From the NCBI RefSeq assembly GCF_002786325.1, contig NZ_PGTB01000001.1, positions 62,001 through 126,000 of the forward strand: a DNA stretch of 64,000 bases, in the 5' to 3' direction. Below, piece after piece: positions 8,255 to 17,164 of the stretch (position 1 is the first letter of the stretch; every line of letters begins with the position of its first letter). Origin of the DNA: Pseudooceanicola lipolyticus (GTDB taxonomy: Bacteria > Pseudomonadota > Alphaproteobacteria > Rhodobacterales > Rhodobacteraceae). The notes beneath the pieces were generated by a model that searched no databases, had not been told where the DNA came from, and saw only the letters and a list, made by a program, of their open reading frames with translations. The position numbers and the translations under genes were made by a program.

Positions 8255-9085
8255 TCAGAGTATCCTCGGCATGTCGCCGTGGTCATCACGGGCACCCCGC
8301 GCGGCCTCGTCGGGCGGCAGGCTCTCGTCCCACAAACGTGCGATGAACCGCGCCCCGGTGACCCCGTTCGAGGCATCGGAACACAGCCACCCGATCCCGC
8401 GGCGCATGATGTCTGCGGGCAGCAGGTTGCCGTCCGCCCCCTTCTTGTTGGCGCTTGGCGGCAGCAGGTCGGTGTCGGCCGCGCCGCCGGGGAGATAGAC
8501 GTTCACATCCACGCCGCTGCCCTCCAGATCTTGCGCCCAGACGCGGGAGTAGGCTTCGAGAGCGGCCTTGGAAGGACCATATGGGGCATAGCCGCGGCGG
8601 ATCATCGTCTGTGCCGAGGTCGACACGTTGATGACCTTGCCAAAGCCACGTTCCACCATGCCCGGCACCGCCGCGCGGGCCATGAAGAAGGGGCCATTCA
8701 CATTGGCGCCGATGATGTCAGACCACGCAGCCGGCGAGGTCTCCCAGAACTTTGTCGGAGTGGTGTTGAAGTTCTCGGCCACCCGGCGCATGCCCAGGCC
8801 CGCGTTATTCACCAACACGTCGATCCGCCCGAAATGGGCTTCCGCCTCTGCCACAACTGCGGCGGCCTGACCCGCGCGGGCCACATCGGCGGTGAGGATC
8901 ATCGTGTCGGAGATCTCCTCGGCCAGGCTGTCGAGCGCTTCGGAGGGCTGCGAGCCTAGCAGCGCCAGCCTTGCGCCCGACCCCGCGAGCGCAAGCGCCA
9001 TCTCGCGGCCCAGACCGCGAGATGCGCCGGTGATCAGGATGACCCTGCCATTCAGAGAAGGGTGATGGCTCATGATGCTCTGCAT
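8255..9085 (-). CDS. Short-chain dehydrogenase/reductase (SDR)
   Basis: A 276-residue classical SDR with TGASRGLG near residue 19, VLVNNAGLGM near residue 90 and the catalytic Ser with YGPSK near residue 175. It ends with a PG-rich tail typical of the family. The start is either ATG 9085 (GGAA just upstream) or ATG 9073 four codons in; both give an intact fold. It lies 11 bases downstream of the aldehyde dehydrogenase and 1 base before the MBL hydrolase. Together these suggest oxidation of an alcohol to an aldehyde to an acid, or an equivalent step on a ring-cleavage product. Confidence 0.88.
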   Translation of the reverse strand: MQSIMSHHPSLNGRVILITGASRGLGREMALALAGSGARLALLGSQPSEALDSLAEEISDTMILTADVARAGQAAAVVAEAEAHFGRIDVLVNNAGLGMRRVAENFNTTPTKFWETSPAAWSDIIGANVNGPFFMARAAVPGMVERGFGKVINVSTSAQTMIRRGYAPYGPSKAALEAYSRVWAQDLEGSGVDVNVYLPGGAADTDLLPPSANKKGADGNLLPADIMRRGIGWLCSDASNGVTGARFIARLWDESLPPDEAARGARDDHGDMPRIL

Positions 9086-9096
9086 TTCCGCGCGGT

Positions 9097-10599
9097 TCAG
9101 TTGCCGGTACCCATGCGGGGCAGGGCAGGGCGTTCCAGCGCAATGATGGTGGATTTCATTTCGGTGAACATGGCCCGCGAGCCCTTGGCGCCCTCGCGAC
9201 CCAGGCCCGACTGACGGACGCCGCCGAACCCGGTGCGCAGGTCGCGCATGATCGGAGTGTTGACCAGCACGGTGCCGGTTGCCAACCGCCGCGACAGCCG
9301 CAGCGCGCGTTCCAGATCGGCAGTCCAGACATAGCCGACGAGCCCGAAGGCGCTGTCATTGGCGCGGGCAATTACCTCGTCTTCGTCGCTGAACGTCTGG
9401 ATCGTGGCGAAGGGGGCAAAGATCTCTTCCTGACAGATGGCCAGCGCGTTGCTGTTCGATTGCATCACGGTTGGCTCGATAAAGAAGCCGTCGCCCTCGA
9501 TCTGGCCGCCCCCCGCCAGCAGCGTTGCGCCCTGACCAAGGCCGCTTTCGACGTAGGAGGCCACGCGCGCCATCTGTGCGGCGTTGATCATCGGGCCGAT
9601 TTCCGTCGCCGGATCAAAGGGATCGCCGACGCGCAGCGCCTTTGTGCGGGTAGTGAATGCGGCGATGAACTCATCCGCGACCTGCTCATGGACAAACAGG
9701 CGCGAGCCCGCGAGGCACATTTGACCGTTATTCATGAACGAGCCCAGCATCGCGCCGTCCAGCGCCCGTTCGATATCCGCATCGGCAAAAACGATGGAGG
9801 GGGACTTGCCGCCCAGTTCCATGGCGCCGCCCTTGATCCCCTTGGCCAGCGCGCCAAGGATACGGGCGCCGGTTTCGGTGCCGCCGGTGAAAGAGACCAT
9901 GTCGATATCTGGATGCGCCGACAGCGCCTCGCCGGTCACATGTCCGCGCCCATTGACCAGGTTGATCACCCCGGGCGGCAGGATGCCCTTGGCGTCCATG
10001 ATCTCGAACAGCCGGGCGAGCGTCAGCGGCGTGATTTCCGAGGGTTTCACGACACAGGTGTTGCCGAAGGCCAGCGCCCCCGCCATTTTCATCGCGGTCA
10101 GCCCCAGCGGCATGTTCCATGGGCCGATGAGGGCGCAGACGCCAATCGGCTCATACGTAACCAGCGACATGTAGCCGGGTTCTTGCGTGAATACCTCGCC
10201 GCCGTCCTGATTGATGAATTCCGCAAAAAAGCGAAAGTTTTGCGCGGCGCGGGGAAGGTGGATGTTTTTGGTCTGGATGAAAGGGATGCCGGTGTTCAGC
10301 GTTTCCAGCGCGGCCAGTTCTTCGGCATGTTCCAGGATGGCGTCATGGATCGCGTGCAGCGCGCGCTGGCGGTCTGCGACGCTGGCCCCGGCCCAAGGAC
10401 CAGCCCGGAACGCGTCGCGGGCGGCGGCAACGGCGGCCCCAACCTCTGCGCCGTCGCTTTCGTGCAGCACCGCGACAGTGGTTCCGGTGGCCGGGTCGAT
10501 GACCGGAATCGCCTCGCCGGTCGGAGCGGCGAAAGCGCCGGCGGCATAGCCCGTGATCGTCTTGGGGTTCGACATAAGTTCGGAGCGAACGTTTTTCAT
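9097..10599 (-). CDS. NAD(P)-dependent aldehyde dehydrogenase
   Basis: This 500-residue protein is a full-length aldehyde dehydrogenase. GPWNMPLGLTAMKMAGALAFG near residue 145 is the cofactor-binding approach, FTGGTETG near residue 240 the nucleotide loop, MELGGKSPSIVF near residue 263 holds the catalytic Glu, and NNGQMCLAGSR near residue 297 the catalytic Cys. The ATG at 10599 overlaps the stop of the GntR gene by four bases; MSNPK eight codons later is an alternative. It oxidises an aldehyde or semialdehyde to the acid. The presence of a dedicated regulator directly upstream in the same operon fits a catabolic rather than housekeeping role. Confidence 0.92.
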   Translation of the reverse strand: MKNVRSELMSNPKTITGYAAGAFAAPTGEAIPVIDPATGTTVAVLHESDGAEVGAAVAAARDAFRAGPWAGASVADRQRALHAIHDAILEHAEELAALETLNTGIPFIQTKNIHLPRAAQNFRFFAEFINQDGGEVFTQEPGYMSLVTYEPIGVCALIGPWNMPLGLTAMKMAGALAFGNTCVVKPSEITPLTLARLFEIMDAKGILPPGVINLVNGRGHVTGEALSAHPDIDMVSFTGGTETGARILGALAKGIKGGAMELGGKSPSIVFADADIERALDGAMLGSFMNNGQMCLAGSRLFVHEQVADEFIAAFTTRTKALRVGDPFDPATEIGPMINAAQMARVASYVESGLGQGATLLAGGGQIEGDGFFIEPTVMQSNSNALAICQEEIFAPFATIQTFSDEDEVIARANDSAFGLVGYVWTADLERALRLSRRLATGTVLVNTPIMRDLRTGFGGVRQSGLGREGAKGSRAMFTEMKSTIIALERPALPRMGTGN

Positions 10600-11339
10600 T
10601 TTTCGTCTTTTTTGCGAGTGTTTTGCGGAAGTGGATTATTGGGTCTGGTCGACAAGATATGAGCCGACATGATCGCCTCGGCCGCCGTTGGGTTACGTGC
10701 CACCAGCGCGTCCAGAAGGTCGCGGTGCTGTCGGTTCGAGCGAGAGATGTTCACCCGCTGAGACCAGACGAATTGCTTGATCATTTCCAGCGGCATCGAG
10801 ATGGCGCGCGCCGACAGGTTGCGCATTTGCGGGGAGCGGGTGGCGTTGATAATCGCGGTGTGAAAATCGGTGTTCAACTCGGCAAAGCGGCGGATCACAT
10901 CCCGGTCCGTCCCGTCCTTCGGAGCAAGCGCATCGATTTCTTCGATGATCTGCGCGAGGCCCTGCAGTTCCGCATCGGTGATCCGCTCTGCCGCGACAAA
11001 GGCGGCGTAGCCTTCCAGGCGGGCGCGGATGTCGAAGATGATCGCTACCTCTTCGAACGGGAATTGCGCCACAAAGCTTGAGCGGCCCTCGTCATGAGCA
11101 AGCCCTTCGCCGACGATCCGCCTGAGCGCTTCGCGCACCGGTGTCCGGCTGGTGCCGGTCATCTGCGCGAGTGCTTCCTCGCGCAGATGGGTTCCGCCGG
11201 GTAAAAGACCGGACAGGATCGCCCGCCTGATGCCTTCATAAGCGCGGTCGGCGGGTCGTTCGATCCCGGCGCGGTCCAGTTCGTCGGCCAGGGCGGTTTC
11301 AGTCAGGGCGCTCTCCATCTGGGCTGGCTCTTCTGTCAT
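10596..11339 (-). CDS. GntR-family transcriptional regulator with FCD domain
   Basis: This 247-residue regulator carries a winged helix at about residues 25-90, including AYEGIRRAILSGLLPGG and TGTSRTPVREALRRIVGEG, and an all-helical FCD domain with metal-binding-type His residues (NTDFHTAI, the later HRDLLDA and a final AHI). ATG at 11339 overlaps the deacetylase stop by four bases. It lies inside the operon it probably controls. FCD regulators typically bind short TTGTNNACAA-like operators; matching TGTGTACAAA copies occur before the two divergent operons at 14264 and 14543, which makes them its likely targets. Confidence 0.88.
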   Translation of the reverse strand: MTEEPAQMESALTETALADELDRAGIERPADRAYEGIRRAILSGLLPGGTHLREEALAQMTGTSRTPVREALRRIVGEGLAHDEGRSSFVAQFPFEEVAIIFDIRARLEGYAAFVAAERITDAELQGLAQIIEEIDALAPKDGTDRDVIRRFAELNTDFHTAIINATRSPQMRNLSARAISMPLEMIKQFVWSQRVNISRSNRQHRDLLDALVARNPTAAEAIMSAHILSTRPNNPLPQNTRKKDEK

Positions 11340-12262
11340 GGGATGGGTGGATCTCCGCTGGGCTCGATATGCAGGGCGTGGTTGTCCAGATACCATTCCG
11401 CGATCTCTTCGCGTTTCGGGAACCAGACACCGTCATGGGCTTTGGCATAGCGGATGAAATCACGCAGCGCACGAATGCGGAAGGGCTGGCCGATGACATG
11501 CGGGTGCAGGCCGATATTCATCACCCGGCCTGACGTCGCGCTTTCCTGATACAGCCAGTCGAACTGTTCCTTGAACATGGAAAAGCCGGTGTCCACCGTC
11601 AGCCCCTGCCGCAGGAACGAGAAATCGTTGACCTCGGACGTGTAGGAGATCGAGACCATCGGCGCGCCGGAACGGGTTTTCACCAGATAGGGCTGGTCGT
11701 CGTTCAGCAGGTCGGTGACAAAGATCAGCCCTTCTTCGGCGAGGATGTCGATGGTGTTCAGCGTCGAGCGCAGCGAGGAAGACAGCCAGCCCTTGGGTTT
11801 CTTCCCGATGGTGTCTTCGTAGACATCGAGCGTGCGCTTGATCACGTCCCGCTCGGCTTTTTCGTCGAACATGTAATCGGTCAAAAGCTCGTCCTGCACA
11901 AAATTGTGCGGCACGATTTCCCAACCGCGTTCCAGCGCGGCGTCGATCACCGGGCGGCGTTTCAGCGCCATCTTGGCGTTCATCGTGCAGGAGGCCGGCA
12001 CGCCCTCGGCATCGAAGAGGTCGAACATGCGCCACACCCCCACCCGGTGGCCGTATTCCCGCCAGGTGAAATTGGGGTTGTCATAGACATTGCCGGGCAG
12101 GTTGCCGCCGACGATTCCGGGGCCGCCGGGGTAATAGGGCTTGTCGCTATCCTGAACCGGATCCCAGTATTCCAGATTGATCGTCAGGATCACCGCAAGC
12201 CGGTTGTCGTTCGGCCACTTGAGCGGCTTGCGGTCGGGCAGGGGAACAAAATCGTATTCCAT
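11336..12262 (-). CDS. Polysaccharide deacetylase-family hydrolase (PuuE/allantoinase-like)
   Basis: This 308-residue protein matches the NodB-fold deacetylases of the PuuE type, which act on C-N bonds of small metabolites rather than polysaccharide. Visible features are the strand LAVILTINLEYWDP near residue 25, the metal-site region EIVPHNFVQDELLTD near residue 120, and NIGLHPHVIGQPFRIRALRD near residue 265. It has no signal peptide, consistent with a cytoplasmic enzyme. It is followed by the GntR gene with a four-base overlap and preceded by the Asp/Glu racemase-fold gene. The likely job is hydrolysis of a cyclic amide or N-acyl group in the pathway fed by the Liv-type transporter at 14543. 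Confidence 0.82.
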   Translation of the reverse strand: MEYDFVPLPDRKPLKWPNDNRLAVILTINLEYWDPVQDSDKPYYPGGPGIVGGNLPGNVYDNPNFTWREYGHRVGVWRMFDLFDAEGVPASCTMNAKMALKRRPVIDAALERGWEIVPHNFVQDELLTDYMFDEKAERDVIKRTLDVYEDTIGKKPKGWLSSSLRSTLNTIDILAEEGLIFVTDLLNDDQPYLVKTRSGAPMVSISYTSEVNDFSFLRQGLTVDTGFSMFKEQFDWLYQESATSGRVMNIGLHPHVIGQPFRIRALRDFIRYAKAHDGVWFPKREEIAEWYLDNHALHIEPSGDPPIP

Positions 12263-12272
12263 CTCGCGCGCC

Positions 12273-13019
12273 CTAGTAATGCGACAGGAGCGAGCCGAAG
12301 CCCTGCACCTTGTCTTCGATGCCGTTCATCCTGAGCGCGTGCCAATAGGTCGCGGTGTTGATCGCGATCACCGGCTTGTCGAGCCAGAATTCCGCGATGC
12401 CGCCGACGCGGGCCATGGCCAGGTTGGTGCCGGCCTGAATGATTGCCTCGACCGAGGGATCATTGACCTCGTTGATCGCGTCGCGCAGGGTCTTTTCGGT
12501 TTCGTGGGCGATGAGCATCGGGCTTTTGCATTTCAGCCCCTTCACCTGCACCACCTCGTACCCGCAATCGGTGAAATAGCGTTCCACCTGCTGGTCGCCG
12601 ACCGGCATGTAGGGCGTGATCACCGCAATCTTCTTGATGTCGCCAAAGCACTTCAACGCGTTCATGCAGGCGTCCGAGCCCATGGCAACCGGCATCCCGG
12701 CGCGCTCCATGATCTCTGCCTGCAACTTGTCGGCGCGCTCCTTGCCGTCCCAGAAGGTTTCGGCGGACATGCCCATCACCATGGCGCCGGGCGAGCAGGT
12801 TTTCACTGCGTCGATCGCGTCCATCGTGGCAGCGCGGATGCCCATGACGAGATTGTTGAAGTCCTCATCGTTGTGCACCGGGGTGTCGGGGATGATGATC
12901 CGCGAGAAATGGTTGGTCACGCCCACCGGGCGCATGTCGTCGAACTCGGGTTGTACCGAGGTATTGGTGGACGGCGCGATGACGCCGAATTTCATGCGGT
13001 AGCCGAGGCTGTCGGTCAT
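12273..13019 (-). CDS. Maleate isomerase/arylmalonate decarboxylase-like protein lacking both catalytic cysteines
   Basis: This 248-residue protein has the same fold signatures as the 5616-6344 gene: FGVIAPSTNTSVQPEFDDM near residue 11 and the C-terminal INTATYWHAL region. At the two positions where its paralogue has ACTAGS and ACTD it reads GMSAET (near residue 89) and AGTNLA (near residue 192), so Met and Gly replace the cysteines. AGGAAAG lies before the ATG. A cysteine-free active site excludes the normal two-base isomerase or racemase mechanism; hydrolase, decarboxylase or non-catalytic roles are possible. It sits between the FAD monooxygenase and the deacetylase-like gene. Confidence 0.82.
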   Translation of the reverse strand: MTDSLGYRMKFGVIAPSTNTSVQPEFDDMRPVGVTNHFSRIIIPDTPVHNDEDFNNLVMGIRAATMDAIDAVKTCSPGAMVMGMSAETFWDGKERADKLQAEIMERAGMPVAMGSDACMNALKCFGDIKKIAVITPYMPVGDQQVERYFTDCGYEVVQVKGLKCKSPMLIAHETEKTLRDAINEVNDPSVEAIIQAGTNLAMARVGGIAEFWLDKPVIAINTATYWHALRMNGIEDKVQGFGSLLSHY

Positions 13020-13058
13020 CTTGATGTCTTTCCTGCTGGTCGTCGTTTCTGATTGGGC

Positions 13059-14264
13059 TCAGGCCACCTCTTCCAGATCCTTCAGGGACTGGAGCATCGA
13101 GGAACGCATGAGAAAGTCTTTGTGCCGGGCCGGATCGGCAACGATGGCGCGCAGTTCGTCGTGGTAACGCGCGCGCGCCTCGGGGTCGTTCTCGGCCATC
13201 ATTTTGCGATTGCGCATCGACTGCTCTTGCACCGTGTCGATACACACCTGCCGGCGCTGCCGCTCGTAGCGGTCGAGCGACGAAGGTTCTGCCTCTCCGC
13301 GCCAGACCGGAATCAGCTTCTCGACCAGGTTCACCGCGTCATGGATGCCGCCGTTCATGCCCATCCCGCCAAGCGGATTGTTGAGATGCGCGGCATCCCC
13401 GGCAAGAAAGGCGCGGCCCTTCACATATTCCTTGGCGACCCGCTGATGCACCCGGTAGGCGGTGGCGTGCACCACATCATAGGTGCCATCCTGATGGCAG
13501 AGCTTTTGCAGCCGCCGTTCCATCAGCGCCGGGTCCTTGATTTCCTCCTCGGTCATGCCCGGATCTGTGGGCAGCAGCACGCGCCAGAGAGAAGGGGTGC
13601 GCAGCAGCACGGCCCATTCATCGGGGTCGGTGAGATAGGCAATGGGCGCGAGATCGGGAATCGCCTTGCCGAAGTCGAACTCCGTGGACATCGACAGGAA
13701 GATTTCGGGGATGGTCAGCCCCTCGAACTCGATATCGAGCGACTTGCGCATGCGCGAATGCGCGCCATCGCAGGCGATGAGATAGCGCCCCTTGAGCAGC
13801 TCGGTGCTGCCATCGCTGCGTTCGGTCGTCAGCGTTACCTCATCCGCGTCCTGCGTGAGGGAGGTGCCGATGGCGCCATAGATCATCTCGACGCAATCGC
13901 TGGCGTCCAGCCGGCTCCGCAGCGCCTCGGTCAGCTTCCACTGTTCGCACTGGAGTCGGTAGGGGTGATTCGTCTCGCCCGACAGCAGGCCGAGGTCGAA
14001 ATGCGCGACGATTCCCTCGCTGCGGTCGCGGAACTGCCAGTGCGGGCAGACGAGTCCGCGGGCCACCAGCTGCTCCGAAATGCCGAAGCGGTCGAGCATG
14101 TCGAGCGTGGGTGGATGAAAGGTCGAGGCCCGTAAATCTTGGGGCAATTCATCGCTGCGCTCAATTATCGTTACAGGGATTCCCGCTTCCGCGAGGCTCG
14201 CTGCGGCAACCAGCCCAACCGGGCCTGCGCCTACGATGAGCACGCGCTCGTTTTTCTCACTCAT
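13059..14264 (-). CDS. FAD-dependent aromatic-type monooxygenase (PHBH family)
   Basis: A 401-residue flavoprotein with the three family fingerprints: the dinucleotide motif VLIVGAGPVGLVAAASL at the N-terminus, the middle DG motif in CDGAHSRMRK near residue 175, and the GD motif in LAGDAAHLNNPLGGMGMN near residue 290. Such enzymes hydroxylate aromatic or heteroaromatic rings using NAD(P)H and oxygen. ATG at 14264 follows a GAGAG ribosome-binding site; longer frames upstream cross the promoter region. It is the first gene of the operon running to 7369 and is divergent from a Liv-type ABC transporter, so it likely attacks the imported compound first. Confidence 0.87.
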   Translation of the reverse strand: MSEKNERVLIVGAGPVGLVAAASLAEAGIPVTIIERSDELPQDLRASTFHPPTLDMLDRFGISEQLVARGLVCPHWQFRDRSEGIVAHFDLGLLSGETNHPYRLQCEQWKLTEALRSRLDASDCVEMIYGAIGTSLTQDADEVTLTTERSDGSTELLKGRYLIACDGAHSRMRKSLDIEFEGLTIPEIFLSMSTEFDFGKAIPDLAPIAYLTDPDEWAVLLRTPSLWRVLLPTDPGMTEEEIKDPALMERRLQKLCHQDGTYDVVHATAYRVHQRVAKEYVKGRAFLAGDAAHLNNPLGGMGMNGGIHDAVNLVEKLIPVWRGEAEPSSLDRYERQRRQVCIDTVQEQSMRNRKMMAENDPEARARYHDELRAIVADPARHKDFLMRSSMLQSLKDLEEVA

Positions 14265-14315
14265 TTGGCTCTCGCCTCCTTCATCACGCTTGACAGCCAC
14301 GATGTCGCTTCTCAT

Positions 14316-14325
14316 TGTGTACAAA
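14316..14325. promoter_or_regulatory. Candidate FCD-type operator (copy 1)
   Basis: TGTGTACAAA, with palindromic core TGTACA, lies about 50 bases upstream of the FAD monooxygenase start. An identical 10-mer sits before the divergent transporter operon. This pairing and the FCD-GntR gene in the operon suggest an operator; binding is inferred. Confidence 0.5.
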
Positions 14326-14513
14326 AGGTTTGGACAAATCTTCAAGACAAAATCAAGACCGAGGGACAAATAATGGGTAAAGAAAGTTGGTAAGCGCTAG
14401 AAATATAAGAGTTAATCACTCTTTTAGGGGCGGTGAACGTCTGTACCGGTCTAGATTCGCGAGCCCGAGAGGGCATAAAATGGCTGCGCAACAAGTACTG
14501 TGTTTGCCTCAAA

Positions 14514-14523
14514 TGTGTACAAA
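14514..14523. promoter_or_regulatory. Candidate FCD-type operator (copy 2)
   Basis: A second exact TGTGTACAAA lies 20-29 bases before the start of the Liv-type permease gene, directly ahead of its ribosome-binding region, where repressor binding would block transcription start or early elongation. It is 198 bases from copy 1. Confidence 0.5.
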
Positions 14524-14542
14524 CTAGGAGAGGTCAGACCTG

Positions 14543-15460
14543 ATGCTTTTCCTGCAGCAGCTTGTGAACGCCCTGATGCTGGGCTCGGTCTACGTGACCG
14601 TTGCCGTGGCCTTCACCCTCACAATCGGCATCCTCAACTTTCTCAACTTCACCATTCCCACCCTCTTCATGCTCGCCGGCATGCTCGGCTGGGCGCTGTC
14701 CTCCTGGGGGCTTCCGTTCGGCCTTGGCGGTCCGATCCACTGGCTCCCGGCGATCATGTTGGGCATCCTCGCCGCGATCATCGTGTCCCTGATCGTCGAG
14801 CGGTTCACTTTCCGCTATCTCAAGACGAAATACGGAGACAGCACCGAGCACGCGATTCCGCTGGTCTCTTCACTCGGCTTCCTGCTGATCGTCGAAAACC
14901 TCGTCCGCATCGCCTATGGCACCGAAGGTCGCCGCTTCGAGGGGCCTGACGCCGACCTCACGCTTCATGTGGGCGGCATCTTGGTTCGTGTGCCGCAGCT
15001 GGTCTCGCTCCTTATCACCGTTCTGATCGTGCTTGGCCTCACCCAGCTGCTCAAGCGGTCGCGCATCGGCCGTGGTCTGCGGGCCATCGCCGAAAATCCC
15101 GACGCCGCGAATGTGCTCGGCGTTGATACCGCCAAGATCGTCCCGGTCGTCTTCATGCTGACCGGTGTGCTCTGCGGCCTCGCAGGCGCCCTCTTTGCCG
15201 TCAACTACGGCGAGGTGTCACCGATGATGGGTGAGGATGTTGGCGCGAAGGCCATCGCCGGCATGGTGATTGGCGGGCTTGGCTCGATCTGGGGGGCGGT
15301 TCTGGGTGGCCTCGTCGTGGGCTTCCTCGAGTTGATGACCGTGCATTTCATCGGCGCCGACACTGTGCAGGTCGTTGTTTGGGGCGCACTTCTGCTGATG
15401 CTTATCGTCAAGCCCAGCGGCCTGCTTGGACACAACTCCATCGGCAAGGGGAAGCTCTAA
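14543..15460 (+). CDS. Liv-type (branched-chain amino acid family) ABC transporter permease, LivH-like
   Basis: A 305-residue membrane protein with eight or so hydrophobic segments. It has LivH hallmarks: LTIGILNFLNFTIPTLFMLAG near residue 25, an RAIAENPDAANVLGVD cytoplasmic loop near residue 185 (the ATPase-coupling region), and GGLGSIWGAVLGGLVVGFLE near residue 235. It is the first gene of a five-gene operon permease-permease-ATPase-ATPase-binding protein. The family transports amino acids, short carboxylates, amides and aromatic acids, so the substrate must be inferred from neighbours, here an aromatic-type monooxygenase operon. Confidence 0.9.
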   Translation: MLFLQQLVNALMLGSVYVTVAVAFTLTIGILNFLNFTIPTLFMLAGMLGWALSSWGLPFGLGGPIHWLPAIMLGILAAIIVSLIVERFTFRYLKTKYGDSTEHAIPLVSSLGFLLIVENLVRIAYGTEGRRFEGPDADLTLHVGGILVRVPQLVSLLITVLIVLGLTQLLKRSRIGRGLRAIAENPDAANVLGVDTAKIVPVVFMLTGVLCGLAGALFAVNYGEVSPMMGEDVGAKAIAGMVIGGLGSIWGAVLGGLVVGFLELMTVHFIGADTVQVVVWGALLLMLIVKPSGLLGHNSIGKGKL

Positions 15461-15461
15461 G

Positions 15462-16388
15462 ATGTCTGGATATATGGCTGGGATCATCTCGATCCTCGCA
15501 ATCAACGTGATCTTCGCTTACGGAATCTTCCTTTCTGTCGCCTCCGGTCAGCTCAATCTTGGCGGGGCTGGCTTCCAGGCTTTGGGCGCTTACGCCGCCG
15601 CCATGATCTCGGCGAATTACGATCTCCCCCTTTTCGCGGCCATGCTCGCGGGCATGGTGATTGCGGGTCTGATCGGGGTGGCCCTTGCCTTCCCGATCCT
15701 GCGAACGAAGGGGGTCTATCTGGTGCTGGCAACCTTCGCTTTTGCCGAGGTCGTGGCAGGGGTGATCATCAACACCGAATTCCTCGGCGGTGCGATGGGG
15801 CTCTCGGTGCCGGGCTATGTCGACTGGCAGCCCCCGGCGATCGCCGCGGTCCTCGTGTGCCTCTTCGTCTTCTACCTCATGTCCACCCGCTTCGGTCTGG
15901 CCATGCGGGCGATCCACGATGATGAAGACGTGTCCGACCTCATGGGGGTTTCCATCCGCAACGTAAAGGTCGTAGCCTTCGGCGTCGGCGCGGCGCTGGC
16001 CGGGCTTTCCGGCGCCTTCTATGCCTTCAGCTTCGGCTTCGTCGAGGTGCAGAGCTTTAATGCGCTGGTGTCGATCTACGTGCTTCTCTACGTGCTGCTC
16101 GGGGGCACCCAAACGCCTTGGGGCCCGCTCGTCGGTGCCGCCTTCTTCACCCTATTGCCGGAACTGCTGCGCGAGCTTCTGCCCGCCATCACGCAGGGCG
16201 TCGCCAACATCTTCGGCGCCACGGCCGATGTTGCACCGCCGGACGAAAGCTGGCGCTTCGTGATCCTGGGTGTGCTTGCCGTCGTGATGATGGCTGTACG
16301 TCCCGAGGGCGTTGTGACCCGAACCATGGTGGAGCGTCTCCGCTTCCGCCGGAACCGGAACAAATCCCTTGAGGAGGTGGCACAATGA
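15462..16388 (+). CDS. Liv-type ABC transporter permease, LivM-like
   Basis: This 308-residue permease starts with ATG one base after the LivH stop. It contains the LivM pattern: YGIFLSVASGQLNLGGAGF near residue 20, FPILRTKGVYLVLATFAFAE near residue 80, the AIHDDEDVSDLMGV coupling loop near residue 160, and LLGGTQTPWGPLVGAAFF near residue 220. It pairs with the preceding gene to form the membrane channel. Its stop overlaps the next ATPase start by four bases. Length is normal, in contrast to the fused LivM of the second Liv-type cluster at 58270-60180. Confidence 0.9.
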   Translation: MSGYMAGIISILAINVIFAYGIFLSVASGQLNLGGAGFQALGAYAAAMISANYDLPLFAAMLAGMVIAGLIGVALAFPILRTKGVYLVLATFAFAEVVAGVIINTEFLGGAMGLSVPGYVDWQPPAIAAVLVCLFVFYLMSTRFGLAMRAIHDDEDVSDLMGVSIRNVKVVAFGVGAALAGLSGAFYAFSFGFVEVQSFNALVSIYVLLYVLLGGTQTPWGPLVGAAFFTLLPELLRELLPAITQGVANIFGATADVAPPDESWRFVILGVLAVVMMAVRPEGVVTRTMVERLRFRRNRNKSLEEVAQ

Positions 16389-17164
16389 CCGAGACCATCC
16401 TCAAACTGACCAACCTCTCCAAGGGTTTCGGCGGGGTCCAGGTGATCGACGATTGCAGCTTTGACGTGCCGCGCGGTGCCCGGATGGCGCTGATCGGCCC
16501 CAACGGCGCCGGCAAAACGACGATCTTCAATCTGATGTCGGGCGTCTACACGCCCGATACCGGGCGGGTCATCTTTGACGGGGAAGACATCACCGACATC
16601 CCCTCGCGTATGCGCGTGCGTCGCGGGATGGCCCGCAGCTTCCAGAACATCCGCCTGATGCCGCACCTCTCGGTGGTCGAGAACATCATGCTCGGCCAGC
16701 ACGCGCAGGTGGGCTCGCCGCTCGATATGGTCACCCCGCTGTTGAAGCGCTCGCGCTGGCGGCGGGAGGCCGAGGCGCTGCTGGCTGACATGGACATGGA
16801 GAGCTATCCCGGCGAGGTGGTGGCCACGTTGCCCTATGGCGTGCGCAAGAAGATCGAGGTGGTCCGGGCGCTGGCCTCGCGGCCCAAAATGCTCATGCTC
16901 GATGAGCCGGCCGCCGGCCTCAACCCCTCGGAAACGGCCGCTCTGCGCGACTTCCTGGTGCAGATTTCCGAAACCGGCGTGACCATCCTGATCGTCGAGC
17001 ATGATATGAGCCTTGTCCGCAGCCTTTGCGACCGGGCCGTGGTGCTCAACTTCGGGCGCCTCATCTATGACGGCTCCACCAAGGAAGTGCAGCACGATCC
17101 GCAGGTGCTCGAGGCCTATCTCGGTTCCCGCCATGCCGAAGCCAAGGGAGAAGTCCATGCTTGA
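16385..17164 (+). CDS. Liv-type ABC transporter ATP-binding protein, LivG-like
   Basis: A 259-residue ATPase with Walker A GPNGAGKTT near residue 38, Q-loop RSFQNIRLMPHLSVVENI near residue 85, a LivG-style degenerate signature LPYGVRKKIEVVRAL near residue 150, Walker B MLMLDEPAAGLNP near residue 172 and the switch His in IVEHDMSLV. LivG proteins commonly have Y/G variants of LSGGQ, so this is normal. It powers uptake together with the LivF-like partner, whose start codon overlaps its last eight bases. Confidence 0.92.
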   Translation: MTETILKLTNLSKGFGGVQVIDDCSFDVPRGARMALIGPNGAGKTTIFNLMSGVYTPDTGRVIFDGEDITDIPSRMRVRRGMARSFQNIRLMPHLSVVENIMLGQHAQVGSPLDMVTPLLKRSRWRREAEALLADMDMESYPGEVVATLPYGVRKKIEVVRALASRPKMLMLDEPAAGLNPSETAALRDFLVQISETGVTILIVEHDMSLVRSLCDRAVVLNFGRLIYDGSTKEVQHDPQVLEAYLGSRHAEAKGEVHA

